Below, in pieces: positions 26,573 to 37,211 of a stretch of DNA of 64,000 nt. The DNA is from an uncultured Pelagibacteraceae bacterium. GTDB taxonomy: Bacteria > Pseudomonadota > Alphaproteobacteria > Pelagibacterales > Pelagibacteraceae. Location of the stretch: NCBI GenBank assembly GCA_902555275.1, contig CACDRY010000006.1, positions 1 to 64,000 on the forward strand. Direction: 5' to 3'. Both the position numbers and the translations under genes were made by a program. How positions within the stretch are numbered: the first letter of the stretch is position 1; every line of letters begins with the position of its first letter. The notes under the pieces are model-generated. The model was not told the origin of the DNA. It was given only the letters and a program-made list of their open reading frames with translations, and ran no database searches.

Positions 26573-29500
26573 TGGATATCCAAAACAAAAATCGTAAACT
26601 TTTAAAAAAAAATCATGTTTATGATGAAACTATGGAGCATGATGCATGTGGAGTAGGCCTTGTTGCCTCAACTGAAGGCTTAAAATCAAGAAAAGTAGTC
26701 GAATACGGTATTGAGGCTCTAAAAGCTGTATGGCATAGAGGTGCCATTGATGCAGATGGCAAAACTGGAGATGGAGCAGGTATTCATATTGAAATACCAA
26801 ATGATTTCTTTGCGGAAAAAATTGAAATAACAGGTCACAAGCACGATAACTCAGATTTATGTGTGGGAATGATTTTTTTACCAAGAAATGACTTTGGAGG
26901 ACAGGAGCAATGCAGGTCAATAGTAGAAAGTGAACTAACAAAAAAGAATTTTAATATCTATGGATGGAGACAAGTTCCTGTGGATCCGTCTGTTTTAGGA
27001 GAAAAGGCAGAACAAACTAGACCTGAAATAACTCAAGTTCTTTTTACGCATAATGATAGGTCAATTCATGGTAAAGATTTAGAAAGAGCTCTTTATGAAA
27101 CTCGACGAAAAATTGAAAAAGAAGCCTTAAGAAATCAACTAAGTAATTTTTATATTTGCTCATTCAGCTCGAAATCAATAATTTATAAAGGAATGTTTTT
27201 AGCAGAGTCTTTATCTGATTTTTATCCAGATTTAAAAGATGAGCGTTTCATTTCACGATATGCAATTTTTCATCAAAGATTCTCTACTAACACTGCTCCA
27301 AGTTGGGATTTAGCGCAACCTTTTAGATCAATTGCTCACAATGGAGAGATAAACACTTTAAAAGGAAATATTAATTGGATGAGAATTCACGAAGAGGAAA
27401 TGTTTAGTCCTTTGTTTGATGATATGGAAAATTTAAAACCTGTAATCCCTGCTGGTAATTCTGATTCTGCATCATTAGATAATGTATTTGAATTATTGAA
27501 TATTTCTGGACATTCAGCACCCCTATCGAAACTTATGCTAATCCCAGATGCTTGGTCAAAAAAAAGCAAAGTTCTTCCTAAAGATCATCAACAACTTTTT
27601 AACTTTTTAAATAGCACAATGGAACCTTGGGATGGACCTGCAGCTATAGCCGCAACTGATAATGATTGGGTTATTGTAGGTAGCGATAGAAACGGACTTA
27701 GACCTCTTAGATATACCATTACAAGAGATAAACTTTTATTCGCAGGATCCGAGACAGGAATGATTGACTTAAATGAGAAGAAAATTGTTTCAAAAGGAAG
27801 ATTAGGACCAGGAGAAATTTTGGGCGTAAGAATTGAAAAAGGAAAAGTTTATACAAATAATCAAATAAAGAATTATTTGTCTAAAGAGTACAAACATTTT
27901 AATAATCAAATAATTGAATTAGATAAATCATTAACTATAGAAAATGAAAAAAGTGAGTTTTCAGGCTCAGATTTAAAAAAGATACAACATTGTTTTGGTT
28001 ATAGCCTTGAAGACTTGGAGTTAATTTTGCATCCAATGGCAGAGGATGCCAAAGAAGCAACCGGTTCAATGGGAGATGACACTCCCCTTGCAGTTTTGTC
28101 TGATAAATATAGGCCTCTTTATCATTATTTTAGACAGAATTTTAGTCAGGTGACCAATCCCCCAATCGATTCACTTAGAGAGAATAAGGTGATGAGCTTG
28201 AAAACTAGATTTGGAAATTTAGGGAATATATTAGATTTTTCTAATCTTACCGAGGAAAATATTTATGTTTTAGATAGTCCAATTTTATCAAATACTCAGT
28301 TTGAAAAATTTATAAAGTATTTTGGAGATAACTACAAAATTTTAGATTGTACATTCAACACTGAGCAAAGTTTAGAAGAAGCAATAGAATTATTAAAAAA
28401 TAACGCCGAAAAAGTAGTTAGAGAGGGTAATACTCAACTTATTTTATCTGATAAAAATATATCTGAAACAAAATTACCAATGCCAATGCTTTTATGTATT
28501 GGTGCAATAAATACTCATTTAATAAAATTAGGCTTGAGAGGCTATGCATCAATTAATGTACAAACAGGTGATGCCTTAGACACACATTCATTTGCAACAT
28601 TAATAGGTGTCGGAGCTACAACGGTTAATCCTTACCTAGCATTTGATAGTTTGCATCAAAGATATTCAAAAAAACTTTTTGGTAATTTCTCATTTGATGA
28701 GTGTGTAACTAGATATATTAAATCAGTAAATCTTGGACTGTTAAAAATAATGTCAAAAATGGGTATATCAGTTTTAAGCTCATATAGGGGTGGATGTAAC
28801 TTTGAAACTGTCGGATTGAGTAGAACAATTGTAAAAGATTATTTTCCAGGAGTATTATCTAAAATTTCTGGAATAGGATTAACTGGTATTGAAAAAAAAA
28901 TAAGATCTATACATAAAGATGCGTTTGATATTCACTCAAACATTTTACCAATTGGTGGAATTTACAGGTATAGAAAAAATGGTGAAACACATCAATATCA
29001 AGGAAAATTAATTCATCTTTTACAAGCAGCAGTAGACTCAAATTCATATGAAACTTATAAAAAATATACTAAGGGTATTTATGGTTTAAAACCAATTAGT
29101 TTAAGAGATTTAATTGATTTTAAAAATCAACAGGCAATTGAAATTGATCAAGTCGAGCCAATTACTGAAATCATGAAAAGATTTGGAAGTGGAAGTATGT
29201 CTCATGGAGCCTTGTCAAAAGAGGCACACGAAACACTTGCTATGGGAATGAATCGAATTAAAGGAGCTTCATGTAGTGGAGAAGGTGGAGAAGATGAAGA
29301 AAGATTTAAAGTACTGGATAACGGTGATAGCGCAAATTCTAGGGTAAAACAAATTGCGTCAGCGAGATTTGGAGTAACTATTAACTATTTAAACAATTGT
29401 AATGAGATTGAAATTAAAATTGCTCAAGGCGCCAAACCTGGTGAAGGTGGTCAATTACCGGGATTTAAAGTAACTGAGGAAATTGCAAGACTAAGACATT

Positions 29501-31068
29501 CTACGCCTGGTGTAACTTTGATTTCACCACCACCGCACCATGATATTTACTCAATTGAAGATTTAGCTCAGCTTATTTATGATCTGAAGCAAATTAATCC
29601 TAAGGCAAGAGTTGGTGTTAAATTAGTTGCCTCTTCTGGTATAGGAACTATTGCAGCAGGTGTTGCTAAAGCTAAAGCAGATATAATTTTAATTTCAGGT
29701 CATAATGGTGGAACAGGTGCTACTCCACAAACAAGCGTTAAATATGTTGGTATTCCATGGGAAATGGGATTAACAGAGGCAAACCAAGTATTAACTTTAA
29801 ATAAATTAAGACACCTTGTTACACTAAGAACAGATGGAGGAATTAAAACAGGACGAGATGTAGTAATTGCTGCAATGATGGGAGCTGAGGAATTTGGTGT
29901 AGCAACAACAGCTCTAGTTGCAATGGGATGTATAATGGTAAGACAATGTCATTCTAATACATGTCCAGTTGGAGTTTGTACACAAGATGATGAATTAAGA
30001 AAAAAATTTACTGGCACCCCGGACAAAATAGTAAATCTATTTTCCTTCATAGCTCAAGAAGTTAGAGAAATTTTATCAAGTTTAGGATTTAAAACTTTAA
30101 ACGAAGTAATTGGGCGAACAGATTTATTGAGACAAGTCAGTAAAGGATCACCAAACTTAGATGACTTAGATTTAAATCCTTTATTTGTTCAAGCTGATCC
30201 AGGTACAAATAAAAGATACTGTGAAACTCCTATAATAAATGAAGTACCAAATACTTTAGACCAAAAAATTTGGCCAGAGATAGAAAGTTTAATAAATAGA
30301 AAATTACCACTAGATAATGTTTATACGATTGAGAATACTGATAGAGCTGTTGGAACAAGAATTTCTTATAATCTTTATAAAAAATTTGGAAATAATAAAT
30401 TAGGGGAAAATACTTTTGCTATTAACTTTAAAGGTTCTGCTGGTCAATCTTTTGGTGCCTTCGGTGTTAAAGGACTTAAACTAATATTAAAGGGAGATGC
30501 AAATGATTACGTTGCAAAAGGTCTATCAGGTGCATCTATTGTGATTAAACTTCGAGATGAAAGTAATTTAATTTCAAATGAAAATACTATTATAGGAAAT
30601 ACAGTCTTATATGGAGCAACATCAGGGTATCTTTTTGCAGCCGGACAGGCAGGTGAAAGATTTGCTGTTAGAAATTCGGGTGCTATTGCAGTCATAGAAG
30701 GATGTGATTCAAATGGTTGTGAGTACATGACAGGTGGGTCAATAGTAATATTGGGAGAGGTAGGCGATAATTTTGGAGCTGGTATGACTGGTGGTATGGC
30801 ATTTATATATGACCCAAAAAGTCAGTTTGCAAAAAAAGCTAATCCTGAAACAATAGTTTGGCAAACTCCCGAGACAGAATACTGGAAAAACTATCTAAAA
30901 GATTTAGTTCTAAAACACAATGAAGAAACTAATTCAAATTTATCAGCACAGATTATTGAAAATTTTGACGATGAAATTAAAAATTTCTTACAAGTTTGCC
31001 CTAAAGAAATGTTAAATAAATTAGAAAACCCTATTACAAATAAAAGTTTAGTTGGAAAAGCTAGTTAA
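26572..31068 (+). CDS. gltB: Glutamate synthase large subunit
   Basis: Converts glutamine and 2-oxoglutarate to two glutamates, the main ammonia-assimilation step with glutamine synthetase. The class II glutaminase nucleophile is C26 (EHDACGVGLVAS), exposed after removal of a 25-residue propeptide. Further parts: FHQRFSTNTAPSW, the FMN-binding core with LISPPPHHDIYSIEDLAQLIYDL and SGHNGGTGATP, the [3Fe-4S] CRQCHSNTCPVGVC-type loop (VRQCHSNTCPVGVCTQ), and the C-terminal beta-helix (GSAGQSFGAFGVKG). The length of 1498 is normal. It forms an operon with gltD. Confidence 0.97.
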   Translation: MDIQNKNRKLLKKNHVYDETMEHDACGVGLVASTEGLKSRKVVEYGIEALKAVWHRGAIDADGKTGDGAGIHIEIPNDFFAEKIEITGHKHDNSDLCVGMIFLPRNDFGGQEQCRSIVESELTKKNFNIYGWRQVPVDPSVLGEKAEQTRPEITQVLFTHNDRSIHGKDLERALYETRRKIEKEALRNQLSNFYICSFSSKSIIYKGMFLAESLSDFYPDLKDERFISRYAIFHQRFSTNTAPSWDLAQPFRSIAHNGEINTLKGNINWMRIHEEEMFSPLFDDMENLKPVIPAGNSDSASLDNVFELLNISGHSAPLSKLMLIPDAWSKKSKVLPKDHQQLFNFLNSTMEPWDGPAAIAATDNDWVIVGSDRNGLRPLRYTITRDKLLFAGSETGMIDLNEKKIVSKGRLGPGEILGVRIEKGKVYTNNQIKNYLSKEYKHFNNQIIELDKSLTIENEKSEFSGSDLKKIQHCFGYSLEDLELILHPMAEDAKEATGSMGDDTPLAVLSDKYRPLYHYFRQNFSQVTNPPIDSLRENKVMSLKTRFGNLGNILDFSNLTEENIYVLDSPILSNTQFEKFIKYFGDNYKILDCTFNTEQSLEEAIELLKNNAEKVVREGNTQLILSDKNISETKLPMPMLLCIGAINTHLIKLGLRGYASINVQTGDALDTHSFATLIGVGATTVNPYLAFDSLHQRYSKKLFGNFSFDECVTRYIKSVNLGLLKIMSKMGISVLSSYRGGCNFETVGLSRTIVKDYFPGVLSKISGIGLTGIEKKIRSIHKDAFDIHSNILPIGGIYRYRKNGETHQYQGKLIHLLQAAVDSNSYETYKKYTKGIYGLKPISLRDLIDFKNQQAIEIDQVEPITEIMKRFGSGSMSHGALSKEAHETLAMGMNRIKGASCSGEGGEDEERFKVLDNGDSANSRVKQIASARFGVTINYLNNCNEIEIKIAQGAKPGEGGQLPGFKVTEEIARLRHSTPGVTLISPPPHHDIYSIEDLAQLIYDLKQINPKARVGVKLVASSGIGTIAAGVAKAKADIILISGHNGGTGATPQTSVKYVGIPWEMGLTEANQVLTLNKLRHLVTLRTDGGIKTGRDVVIAAMMGAEEFGVATTALVAMGCIMVRQCHSNTCPVGVCTQDDELRKKFTGTPDKIVNLFSFIAQEVREILSSLGFKTLNEVIGRTDLLRQVSKGSPNLDDLDLNPLFVQADPGTNKRYCETPIINEVPNTLDQKIWPEIESLINRKLPLDNVYTIENTDRAVGTRISYNLYKKFGNNKLGENTFAINFKGSAGQSFGAFGVKGLKLILKGDANDYVAKGLSGASIVIKLRDESNLISNENTIIGNTVLYGATSGYLFAAGQAGERFAVRNSGAIAVIEGCDSNGCEYMTGGSIVILGEVGDNFGAGMTGGMAFIYDPKSQFAKKANPETIVWQTPETEYWKNYLKDLVLKHNEETNSNLSAQIIENFDDEIKNFLQVCPKEMLNKLENPITNKSLVGKAS

Positions 31069-31822
31069 CTTTTTTGATTATAGATTTTAACTCTTTACAA
31101 ATAATATTTAAATTTTTTTTTGAAGAAAGGCTATGATCTCCATTTTTTATCACCAGTAGTTTTTTTTCTGCTTTAGGAAAAATTTTCAAAACTTTTCTCG
31201 AATAAATTACTGGAACAACCTCATCCTTCTGCCCATGAACCATAGTTACAGGATTTGTATTATATAATTTTCTGTTAAGAACTTTATTGCTGGTTTTTTT
31301 ACCATCTAAAATTAGCTGTTTTGTTATTAAATACTCATAATCGCCATTTTTAATTTTTGAAATACCTTTTTTCAAAATTTCACTTTTCGTTTTTTTTGGA
31401 AATTTTTTCCACATAATTCTTGTAAGAAACTCAGGAGCAGATCCAATTCCTAAAAAACCTTTAATTTGTGAACTATAATATCTATGCATTAACAAAGAAA
31501 TCCAGCCTCCCATGCTAGATCCAATTAGTATAAAGTCATTCTTTTTAACTATTTTACTTATTGTAATTCTCGCGTCATTTGACCATTTAGTGATGTTACC
31601 TCTTGTGAATTCTCCAGATGATCTTCCATGACCAAAGTATTCCAGAGCTAAAAATCCAAGTTTATTTTGAATAGAAAACTTTAAAAATTTCTTTGGTTTA
31701 TCACCATCAATATCAGATGCAAAACCAGGTAAAAAAACTACGTAAAGTTTTTTTTTATAATTATTTGCTATATATCTTAGTTTTTTATATTTAGAAATTC
31801 TTAGAAATTTATATTTTTTCAT
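31061..31822 (-). CDS. Alpha/beta hydrolase
   Basis: A 253-residue serine-hydrolase-fold protein. FLPGFASDIDGDK provides the oxyanion loop, YFGHGRSSGEF follows, and the nucleophile elbow is IGSSMGGWISL. The acid is in HGQKDEVVPV, and the catalytic His in NGDHSLSS. It resembles the palmitoyl-protein thioesterase ABHD10-like group of alphaproteobacterial hydrolases. Substrate unknown. Its 3' end overlaps convergent gltB by 8 bases. Confidence 0.82.
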   Translation of the reverse strand: MKKYKFLRISKYKKLRYIANNYKKKLYVVFLPGFASDIDGDKPKKFLKFSIQNKLGFLALEYFGHGRSSGEFTRGNITKWSNDARITISKIVKKNDFILIGSSMGGWISLLMHRYYSSQIKGFLGIGSAPEFLTRIMWKKFPKKTKSEILKKGISKIKNGDYEYLITKQLILDGKKTSNKVLNRKLYNTNPVTMVHGQKDEVVPVIYSRKVLKIFPKAEKKLLVIKNGDHSLSSKKNLNIICKELKSIIKKVN

Positions 31823-31864
31823 ATAAAGTAATAAAGTTGACCAAGTTTATAATATTATTACCAC

Positions 31865-33019
31865 ATGCAGTCTAAATTAAAAGTCCTTCAAGTAATTCCT
31901 AAACTAGGTTACGGGGGAGCTGAAACTGGTTGTTATGATATTGCTCATTATTTACCAGAAAATAATGTTGGATCTTATTTAATAACAAGTGGCGGTGAAT
32001 TATTAAAATTTATTGATAAAAAAAAAGTTAAAGTAATTAGACTACCTGTTCAATCTAAAAATCCAATACTTATTCTTCTAAACTCTATAATTATTTCAAT
32101 AATTATTTTATTAAATGGTATTAATATTGTTCATGCTAGAAGCAGAGCGCCAGCTTGGTCATGTTTAATAGCAACAAAAATTACTAGAAGAAAATTTGTT
32201 ACTACTTTCCATGGAACATACAATTTCAATAGCAATATAAAAAAATTTTATAACTCAGTTATGGTTAGATCAGATTTAATAATTGCAGGATCAAATTTTA
32301 TATTTTCACATATTAAAGAAAACTATTCAGAATATTTATCTGATAGAAAAAAATTACTTTCAATTTTTCGCGGTATAAATACAGATTATTATGATGCTTC
32401 TACGACTCTAGAAGCTGATGAAGATAATCTTTTTAAATCTTGGGAATTGATTGTTGGTAAAAAAATAATTTTATTACCTGGAAGGCTTACTGCTTGGAAG
32501 GGCCAAGAAATGTTTTTAGAAGCTTTAAATAAAGTAAATATTCAATTAGGCAATGATGCATTCATTGCAGTTATTCTCGGTAATGACCAGGGGCGAGACC
32601 TTTACAAAAAAAAACTTATAAGACTTGTCGAGCAATATAGACTTACAAAACAAATTAGATTTATAGACCATTGTAAAAATATGCCTTTGGCCTACAAAAT
32701 TTCAGATATAGTGATTTCAGCATCAATAGAACCAGAAGCATTTGGCAGGGTATCAGTTGAAGCACAATCAATGCAGAAAATGATTGTAGCGAGTAACTTA
32801 GGTGGATCTAATGAAACTGTGATAGATGGAAAAACTGGTATTTTATTTGAAGCAGGAAACTCTGATGAATTATCTGAAAAAATAATTAAAGTAATGAATA
32901 TGAATCCTAATGAAATCAGTAAAATGGGTAATAATGGAAGAGAAAATGTATTAAAAAAATTTAATGTTGAAAAAATGTGTTTTTCTACTTATTCAGAATA
33001 CAAAAAACTATTTAATTAA
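31865..33019 (+). CDS. Group 1 (GT4) glycosyltransferase
   Basis: GT-B-fold retaining glycosyltransferase, 384 residues. The N-terminal acceptor domain opens with VLQVIPKLGYGGAETGCYDIA. The nucleotide-sugar half has LLPGRLTAWKGQEMFLEAL and the EX7E-type motif EPEAFGRVSVEAQSM. It probably transfers a sugar in LPS or other surface glycan synthesis at the inner membrane. It overlaps thrS by one base, so it shares its mRNA, although the functions look unrelated. Confidence 0.88.
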   Translation: MQSKLKVLQVIPKLGYGGAETGCYDIAHYLPENNVGSYLITSGGELLKFIDKKKVKVIRLPVQSKNPILILLNSIIISIIILLNGINIVHARSRAPAWSCLIATKITRRKFVTTFHGTYNFNSNIKKFYNSVMVRSDLIIAGSNFIFSHIKENYSEYLSDRKKLLSIFRGINTDYYDASTTLEADEDNLFKSWELIVGKKIILLPGRLTAWKGQEMFLEALNKVNIQLGNDAFIAVILGNDQGRDLYKKKLIRLVEQYRLTKQIRFIDHCKNMPLAYKISDIVISASIEPEAFGRVSVEAQSMQKMIVASNLGGSNETVIDGKTGILFEAGNSDELSEKIIKVMNMNPNEISKMGNNGRENVLKKFNVEKMCFSTYSEYKKLFN

Positions 33020-34935
33020 TGCCAGATATTACATTACCAGACGGAAAAAAAATTAATTTCAAAAAAAGTATTTCGGGATTTGAAGTTGCAGAAAAAATTA
33101 GCAAATCTCTGTCAAAACAAGCCTTGCTTATAAGTGTCGATGGAGAATTAAAAGATTTAAATCATAGTATTTCAAAAGATTCTTCAATTAAGATATTTAC
33201 TTCAAAAGATAAAGAAGGTTTAGAGACCATAAGACATGATACTGCTCATATACTCGCTATGGCAGTTCAAGAATTATTTCCAGGGACACAGGTTACAATA
33301 GGACCAGTTATCGAAGACGGCTTTTATTACGATTTTGCTAGAAAAGAACCTTTTACAACAGAAGATTTAGAAAAAATTGAAAATAAAATGAAAGAAATAG
33401 TAGATCGAGATGAAAAAACTTACAGAGAGGTTTGGAAAAGAAGTGATGCAATTGAACATTTTAAAAAAAAGGGAGAAATATATAAAGCTGAGATAATAGA
33501 AAGTATTCCAGAGGGAGAAGATGTATCTTTATATTTTCATGGAGATTGGCATGATTTATGCAGAGGCCCTCATCTAAGTTCAACCGGTAAAATTGGAAAA
33601 TATTTTAAATTAACAAAGGTCTCAGGTGCCTACTGGAGAGGCGACTCTAATAATGAAATGTTACAAAGAGTATATGGAACAAGTTGGTCTACTCAAAAAG
33701 AATTAGATGATTATTTAAATAGAATTGAAGAGGCCGAAAAAAGAGATCACAGAAAAATTGGAAAAGAAATGGATTTATTTCATTTCAGAGAAGAAAGTCC
33801 CGGATCTGTATTTTGGCATCAAAAAGGGTGGAGCCTATTCCAAAAACTTATTTCATATATGAGAATGAAGCAAGAAACAGCAGGGTATCAAGAAATAAAT
33901 ACTCCAGAAATATTAGATCGCTCACTCTGGGAGAAATCTGGTCATTGGGAAAAATTTGGTGCTAACATGTATACATCAACTACACCTGATGAAAAAGTTT
34001 TTGCTATAAAACCGATGAATTGTCCTGGTTGTGTGCAGGTTTTTAATCAAGGTTTAAAAAGTTATAGGGATTTACCACTTAAAATGTCAGAATTTGGAAA
34101 GGTTCATAGGTATGAACCGTCTGGAGCACTTCATGGATTATTACGTGTAAGAGCATTTACCCAAGACGATGCACATATTTTTTGTACGGAAGAACAAATC
34201 ACTCAAGAATGTTTAAGTGTAACTAACCTAATTTTAGAAATTTATAAAGATTTAGGATTTGAAGATGTAATTTTGAAATATTCTGATCGACCAGACTTAA
34301 GAGTTGGTGATGATGAAGTATGGGATAAATCTGAAGCAGCATTGTTGGAGGCTATAAAAGCAACAAAATTAGAGTACTCTATTAATAAAGGTGAAGGGGC
34401 TTTTTACGGTCCAAAAATAGAATTCGTCTTGAGGGACGCTATTGGTAGAGATTGGCAATGTGGAACATTGCAAGTAGATTTAAATTTGCCAGGCAGACTA
34501 GGCGCTTCATTTGTAGATAGTGATGGAAACAAAAAAGTTCCTGTCATGCTTCACAGGGCATTATTTGGATCTTTGGAGAGGTTTATTGGAATTTTAATTG
34601 AAAATTATTCTGGAAAATTACCTTTTTGGCTCTGTCCTATTCAAACAATAATTATTCCCATCTCAAGTGATTTTGATGATTATGCAAAAAAAGTAAACAG
34701 TCAGTTAAAAAAAGTAGGACTTTCTTCTGAAGTAGATTTAAAAAATCATAATTTAAATTATAAAATTAGAGAACATTCATTAACCAAAGTCCCAATGCTA
34801 CTTATATGTGGAAAAAAAGAAGTTGACAGCAACACTGTAACTATTAGAAGATTGGATTCTAAAAAACAAGAAACTATGGATTTAAAAGAATTCTTAAAAA
34901 AGTACGCTGCTCTTAATAAAGCACCCTCAATTTAG
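33019..34935 (+). CDS. thrS: Threonyl-tRNA synthetase
   Basis: Charges tRNA-Thr. Domains in order: TGS (residues 1-60), editing domain with HDTAHILAMAVQELFP and CRGPHLSSTG, class II catalytic core with motif 2 (YEPSGALHGLLRVRAFTQDDAHIF) and motif 3 (HRALFGSLERF), and a C-terminal anticodon-binding domain. The length of 638 is normal. It is followed by infC in the classic thrS-infC-rpmI-rplT order. The tRNA-Thr at 63.3 kb, one of its substrates, is structurally unusual. Confidence 0.97.
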   Translation: MPDITLPDGKKINFKKSISGFEVAEKISKSLSKQALLISVDGELKDLNHSISKDSSIKIFTSKDKEGLETIRHDTAHILAMAVQELFPGTQVTIGPVIEDGFYYDFARKEPFTTEDLEKIENKMKEIVDRDEKTYREVWKRSDAIEHFKKKGEIYKAEIIESIPEGEDVSLYFHGDWHDLCRGPHLSSTGKIGKYFKLTKVSGAYWRGDSNNEMLQRVYGTSWSTQKELDDYLNRIEEAEKRDHRKIGKEMDLFHFREESPGSVFWHQKGWSLFQKLISYMRMKQETAGYQEINTPEILDRSLWEKSGHWEKFGANMYTSTTPDEKVFAIKPMNCPGCVQVFNQGLKSYRDLPLKMSEFGKVHRYEPSGALHGLLRVRAFTQDDAHIFCTEEQITQECLSVTNLILEIYKDLGFEDVILKYSDRPDLRVGDDEVWDKSEAALLEAIKATKLEYSINKGEGAFYGPKIEFVLRDAIGRDWQCGTLQVDLNLPGRLGASFVDSDGNKKVPVMLHRALFGSLERFIGILIENYSGKLPFWLCPIQTIIIPISSDFDDYAKKVNSQLKKVGLSSEVDLKNHNLNYKIREHSLTKVPMLLICGKKEVDSNTVTIRRLDSKKQETMDLKEFLKKYAALNKAPSI

Positions 34936-35480
34936 TGGCAGATATAAAACAAAATTATTTTCAGAGAAAAACAAAATCTAGAGGACCTAGAACAAATCAA
35001 AGAATAACTTCACAAGATGTTCAAGTTATTGCTAGCGATGGTGATAATTTAGGTATTCTAAATTTACAAGACGCAATCAGTAGAGCTAAAGAAGAAGGTT
35101 TAGATTTAATTGAGATAGCACCAAATGCAAAACCTCCTGTGTGCAAAATTATGGATATGGGAAAATATAAATATGATGCCCAAAAAAAAGCTAATAAAGC
35201 AAAGAAAAAACAGAAAAAGATTGAATTGAAAGAAATTAAATTAAGACCTGTAACTGAGGTTCATGATTACTCCTTTAAAATTAAAAATGCACAAAAATTT
35301 ATTGCAAAAGGAGATAAGGTAAAATTTACAATTAGATTTAAAGGAAGAGAGCTACAACACTCTAGTTTGGGTAATGAGTTAATGGATAAGATAAAACAAG
35401 ATATGGAGTCTGTAGGTCGTGTCGAACTACAACCAAAGTTTGATGGCAAGCAAATGATAATGGTTATTCAGCCTTTATAA
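34935..35480 (+). CDS. infC: Translation initiation factor IF-3
   Basis: Binds the 30S subunit and checks initiator tRNA and start codon. The N-terminal domain (RITSQDVQVIASDGDNLGILNLQDAISRA) and C-terminal domain (EIKLRPVTEVHDYSFKIKNAQKFIAKGDKVKFTIRFKGRE) are both complete in 181 residues. The start is GTG at 34935, sharing its first base with the thrS stop TAG. Many bacteria start infC with AUU or another rare codon that IF-3 represses; here it appears to be GTG. Confidence 0.96.
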   Translation: MADIKQNYFQRKTKSRGPRTNQRITSQDVQVIASDGDNLGILNLQDAISRAKEEGLDLIEIAPNAKPPVCKIMDMGKYKYDAQKKANKAKKKQKKIELKEIKLRPVTEVHDYSFKIKNAQKFIAKGDKVKFTIRFKGRELQHSSLGNELMDKIKQDMESVGRVELQPKFDGKQMIMVIQPL

Positions 35481-35535
35481 GCTATATTTGTAGTTGTAAA
35501 TTAATAACAATATTTGTATAACCCCCTCAAAAATT

Positions 35536-35742
35536 ATGCCTAAATTAAAAACAAAAAGTTCGGCCAAAAAAAGATTTAAAATATCAGCTAAAGGAAAAGT
35601 TATAACTGCTCAGGCTGGAAAAAGACATGGCATGATCAAAAGAACAAATTCACAGATTAGAAAGCAAAGAGGTACAACGGTAATGTCAAAACAAGATAGC
35701 AAGATTGTAAAATCATATATGCCGTACAACCTAAGAGGATAA
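35536..35742 (+). CDS. rpmI: Ribosomal protein bL35
   Basis: A 68-residue basic large-subunit protein with the family pattern [20 protein letters not shown] and the later [20 protein letters not shown]. It lies between infC and rplT as usual. The 55-base gap upstream has no obvious attenuator. It ends two bases before rplT. Confidence 0.97.
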   Translation: MPKLKTKSSAKKRFKISAKGKVITAQAGKRHGMIKRTNSQIRKQRGTTVMSKQDSKIVKSYMPYNLRG

Positions 35743-35743
35743 T

Positions 35744-36100
35744 ATGGCTAGAGTAAAAAGAGGTGTTACAAGTAGAGCAAAACATAAGAAAGTTCTAAAA
35801 GCTGTTAAAGGTCAGTGGGGCAGAAGAAAAAATACAATAAGAGCTGCAAGACAGGCTATGGAAAAGGCTATGCAGTATGCTTACAGAGATAGAAGAAATA
35901 AAAAAAGAGATTTTAAATCACTATGGATTACAAGAATAAACGCTGGGGTAAGAGCTGAGGGCATGACTTATTCTAAGTTTGTTAATGGTTTAAGCAAATC
36001 TGGTATTAAAATTGACAGAAAAATACTAGCTGAAATTGCTTATGATAATCCTGAAGCATTTAAAACCATAGTTAAAAAAGCTGAAGCAGCACTGAATTAA
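35744..36100 (+). CDS. rplT: Ribosomal protein bL20
   Basis: A 118-residue large-subunit assembly protein. [19 protein letters not shown] and [31 protein letters not shown], followed by LWITRINAG, are the family hallmarks. In other bacteria L20 represses its own operon; I see no clear binding-site structure upstream here. It is followed by pheS after 43 bases. Confidence 0.98.
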   Translation: MARVKRGVTSRAKHKKVLKAVKGQWGRRKNTIRAARQAMEKAMQYAYRDRRNKKRDFKSLWITRINAGVRAEGMTYSKFVNGLSKSGIKIDRKILAEIAYDNPEAFKTIVKKAEAALN

Positions 36101-36143
36101 TATTCATTGTTGTTTTTCTAAAGTTAACAAATATTCTACAAAT

Positions 36144-37211
36144 ATGTCCGATATTAAAAAAATTAAAGATGAGTATTTGAATAAACTAGACAGTGATTTA
36201 AATATTGAGATTTTAAATCAAATAAAAACAGAATTATTTGGTAAAAATGGAAAGATATCTAATTCTTTTAAATCATTAGGGTCTTTGCCAAATGATGAAA
36301 GAAAAAAGTTTGCATCAGACTTAAATACAATAAAAGACGAGCTACAAGGTAAAATAGATTCTAAACTTCAAGAAATCGAAACAAAAGAGATTAACTCTAA
36401 ACTTAAAAATGAAAAAGTAGATGTAACATTACCCGAAAGAGAATTTAGTAGAGGAAAAATACATCCTGTTTCACAAGTAATTGACGAGATATCATCAATA
36501 TTTTCAGAAATTGGATTTAGTGTTGAAGAAGGGCCAGATATAGAGAATGAGCATTATAATTTTACTGCATTAAATACACCTGATAATCATCCAGCAAGAG
36601 ATATGCATGATACTTTTTATTTAGATAACAATAAGGAATTATTACTGAGAACTCATACATCACCAGTACAGGTTAGAACTATGTTGAATGGAAAACCTCC
36701 ATTTAAAGTTATAGCTCCAGGCAGAACGTATAGATCTGATAGTGACCAAACTCATTCTCCCATGTTTCATCAAGTTGAAGGACTTCACATTGATAAAAAT
36801 ATTAATATGGGCCATCTAAAAGGATGCTTAAACTTTTTTATAAAATCATTTTTTGAAGTGGATAAAATCAAAATGAGATTTAGACCAAGCCACTTTCCTT
36901 TTACTGAGCCATCTGCAGAGGTAGATATTGGTTATGAAATAAAAAATGGAAAAATAGTTATTGGTGAGGGAGATAAGTGGTTAGAAATTCTAGGATGTGG
37001 AATGGTACATCCAAATGTGCTTAAAAATGTAAAAGTAAATCCAGATAAATACCAAGGGTATGCTTTTGGTATTGGAATAGATAGACTTGGAATGCTCAAG
37101 TATGGAATCAATGATTTAAGAGCTTTTTTTGAGACTGATTATAGATGGCTTAACCATTTTGGTTTTGACCCATTGGATGTTCCATCAAATTACAGAGGTC
37201 TTAGTAGATGA
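36144..37211 (+). CDS. pheS: Phenylalanyl-tRNA synthetase alpha subunit
   Basis: Catalytic subunit of the alpha2-beta2 enzyme, 355 residues. An N-terminal coiled coil binds tRNA (residues 1-85). Class II core: [10 protein letters not shown], motif 2 region [23 protein letters not shown], and motif 3 [18 protein letters not shown]. Overlaps pheT by 4 bases (ATGA), so the subunits are translationally coupled. Confidence 0.97.
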   Translation: MSDIKKIKDEYLNKLDSDLNIEILNQIKTELFGKNGKISNSFKSLGSLPNDERKKFASDLNTIKDELQGKIDSKLQEIETKEINSKLKNEKVDVTLPEREFSRGKIHPVSQVIDEISSIFSEIGFSVEEGPDIENEHYNFTALNTPDNHPARDMHDTFYLDNNKELLLRTHTSPVQVRTMLNGKPPFKVIAPGRTYRSDSDQTHSPMFHQVEGLHIDKNINMGHLKGCLNFFIKSFFEVDKIKMRFRPSHFPFTEPSAEVDIGYEIKNGKIVIGEGDKWLEILGCGMVHPNVLKNVKVNPDKYQGYAFGIGIDRLGMLKYGINDLRAFFETDYRWLNHFGFDPLDVPSNYRGLSR

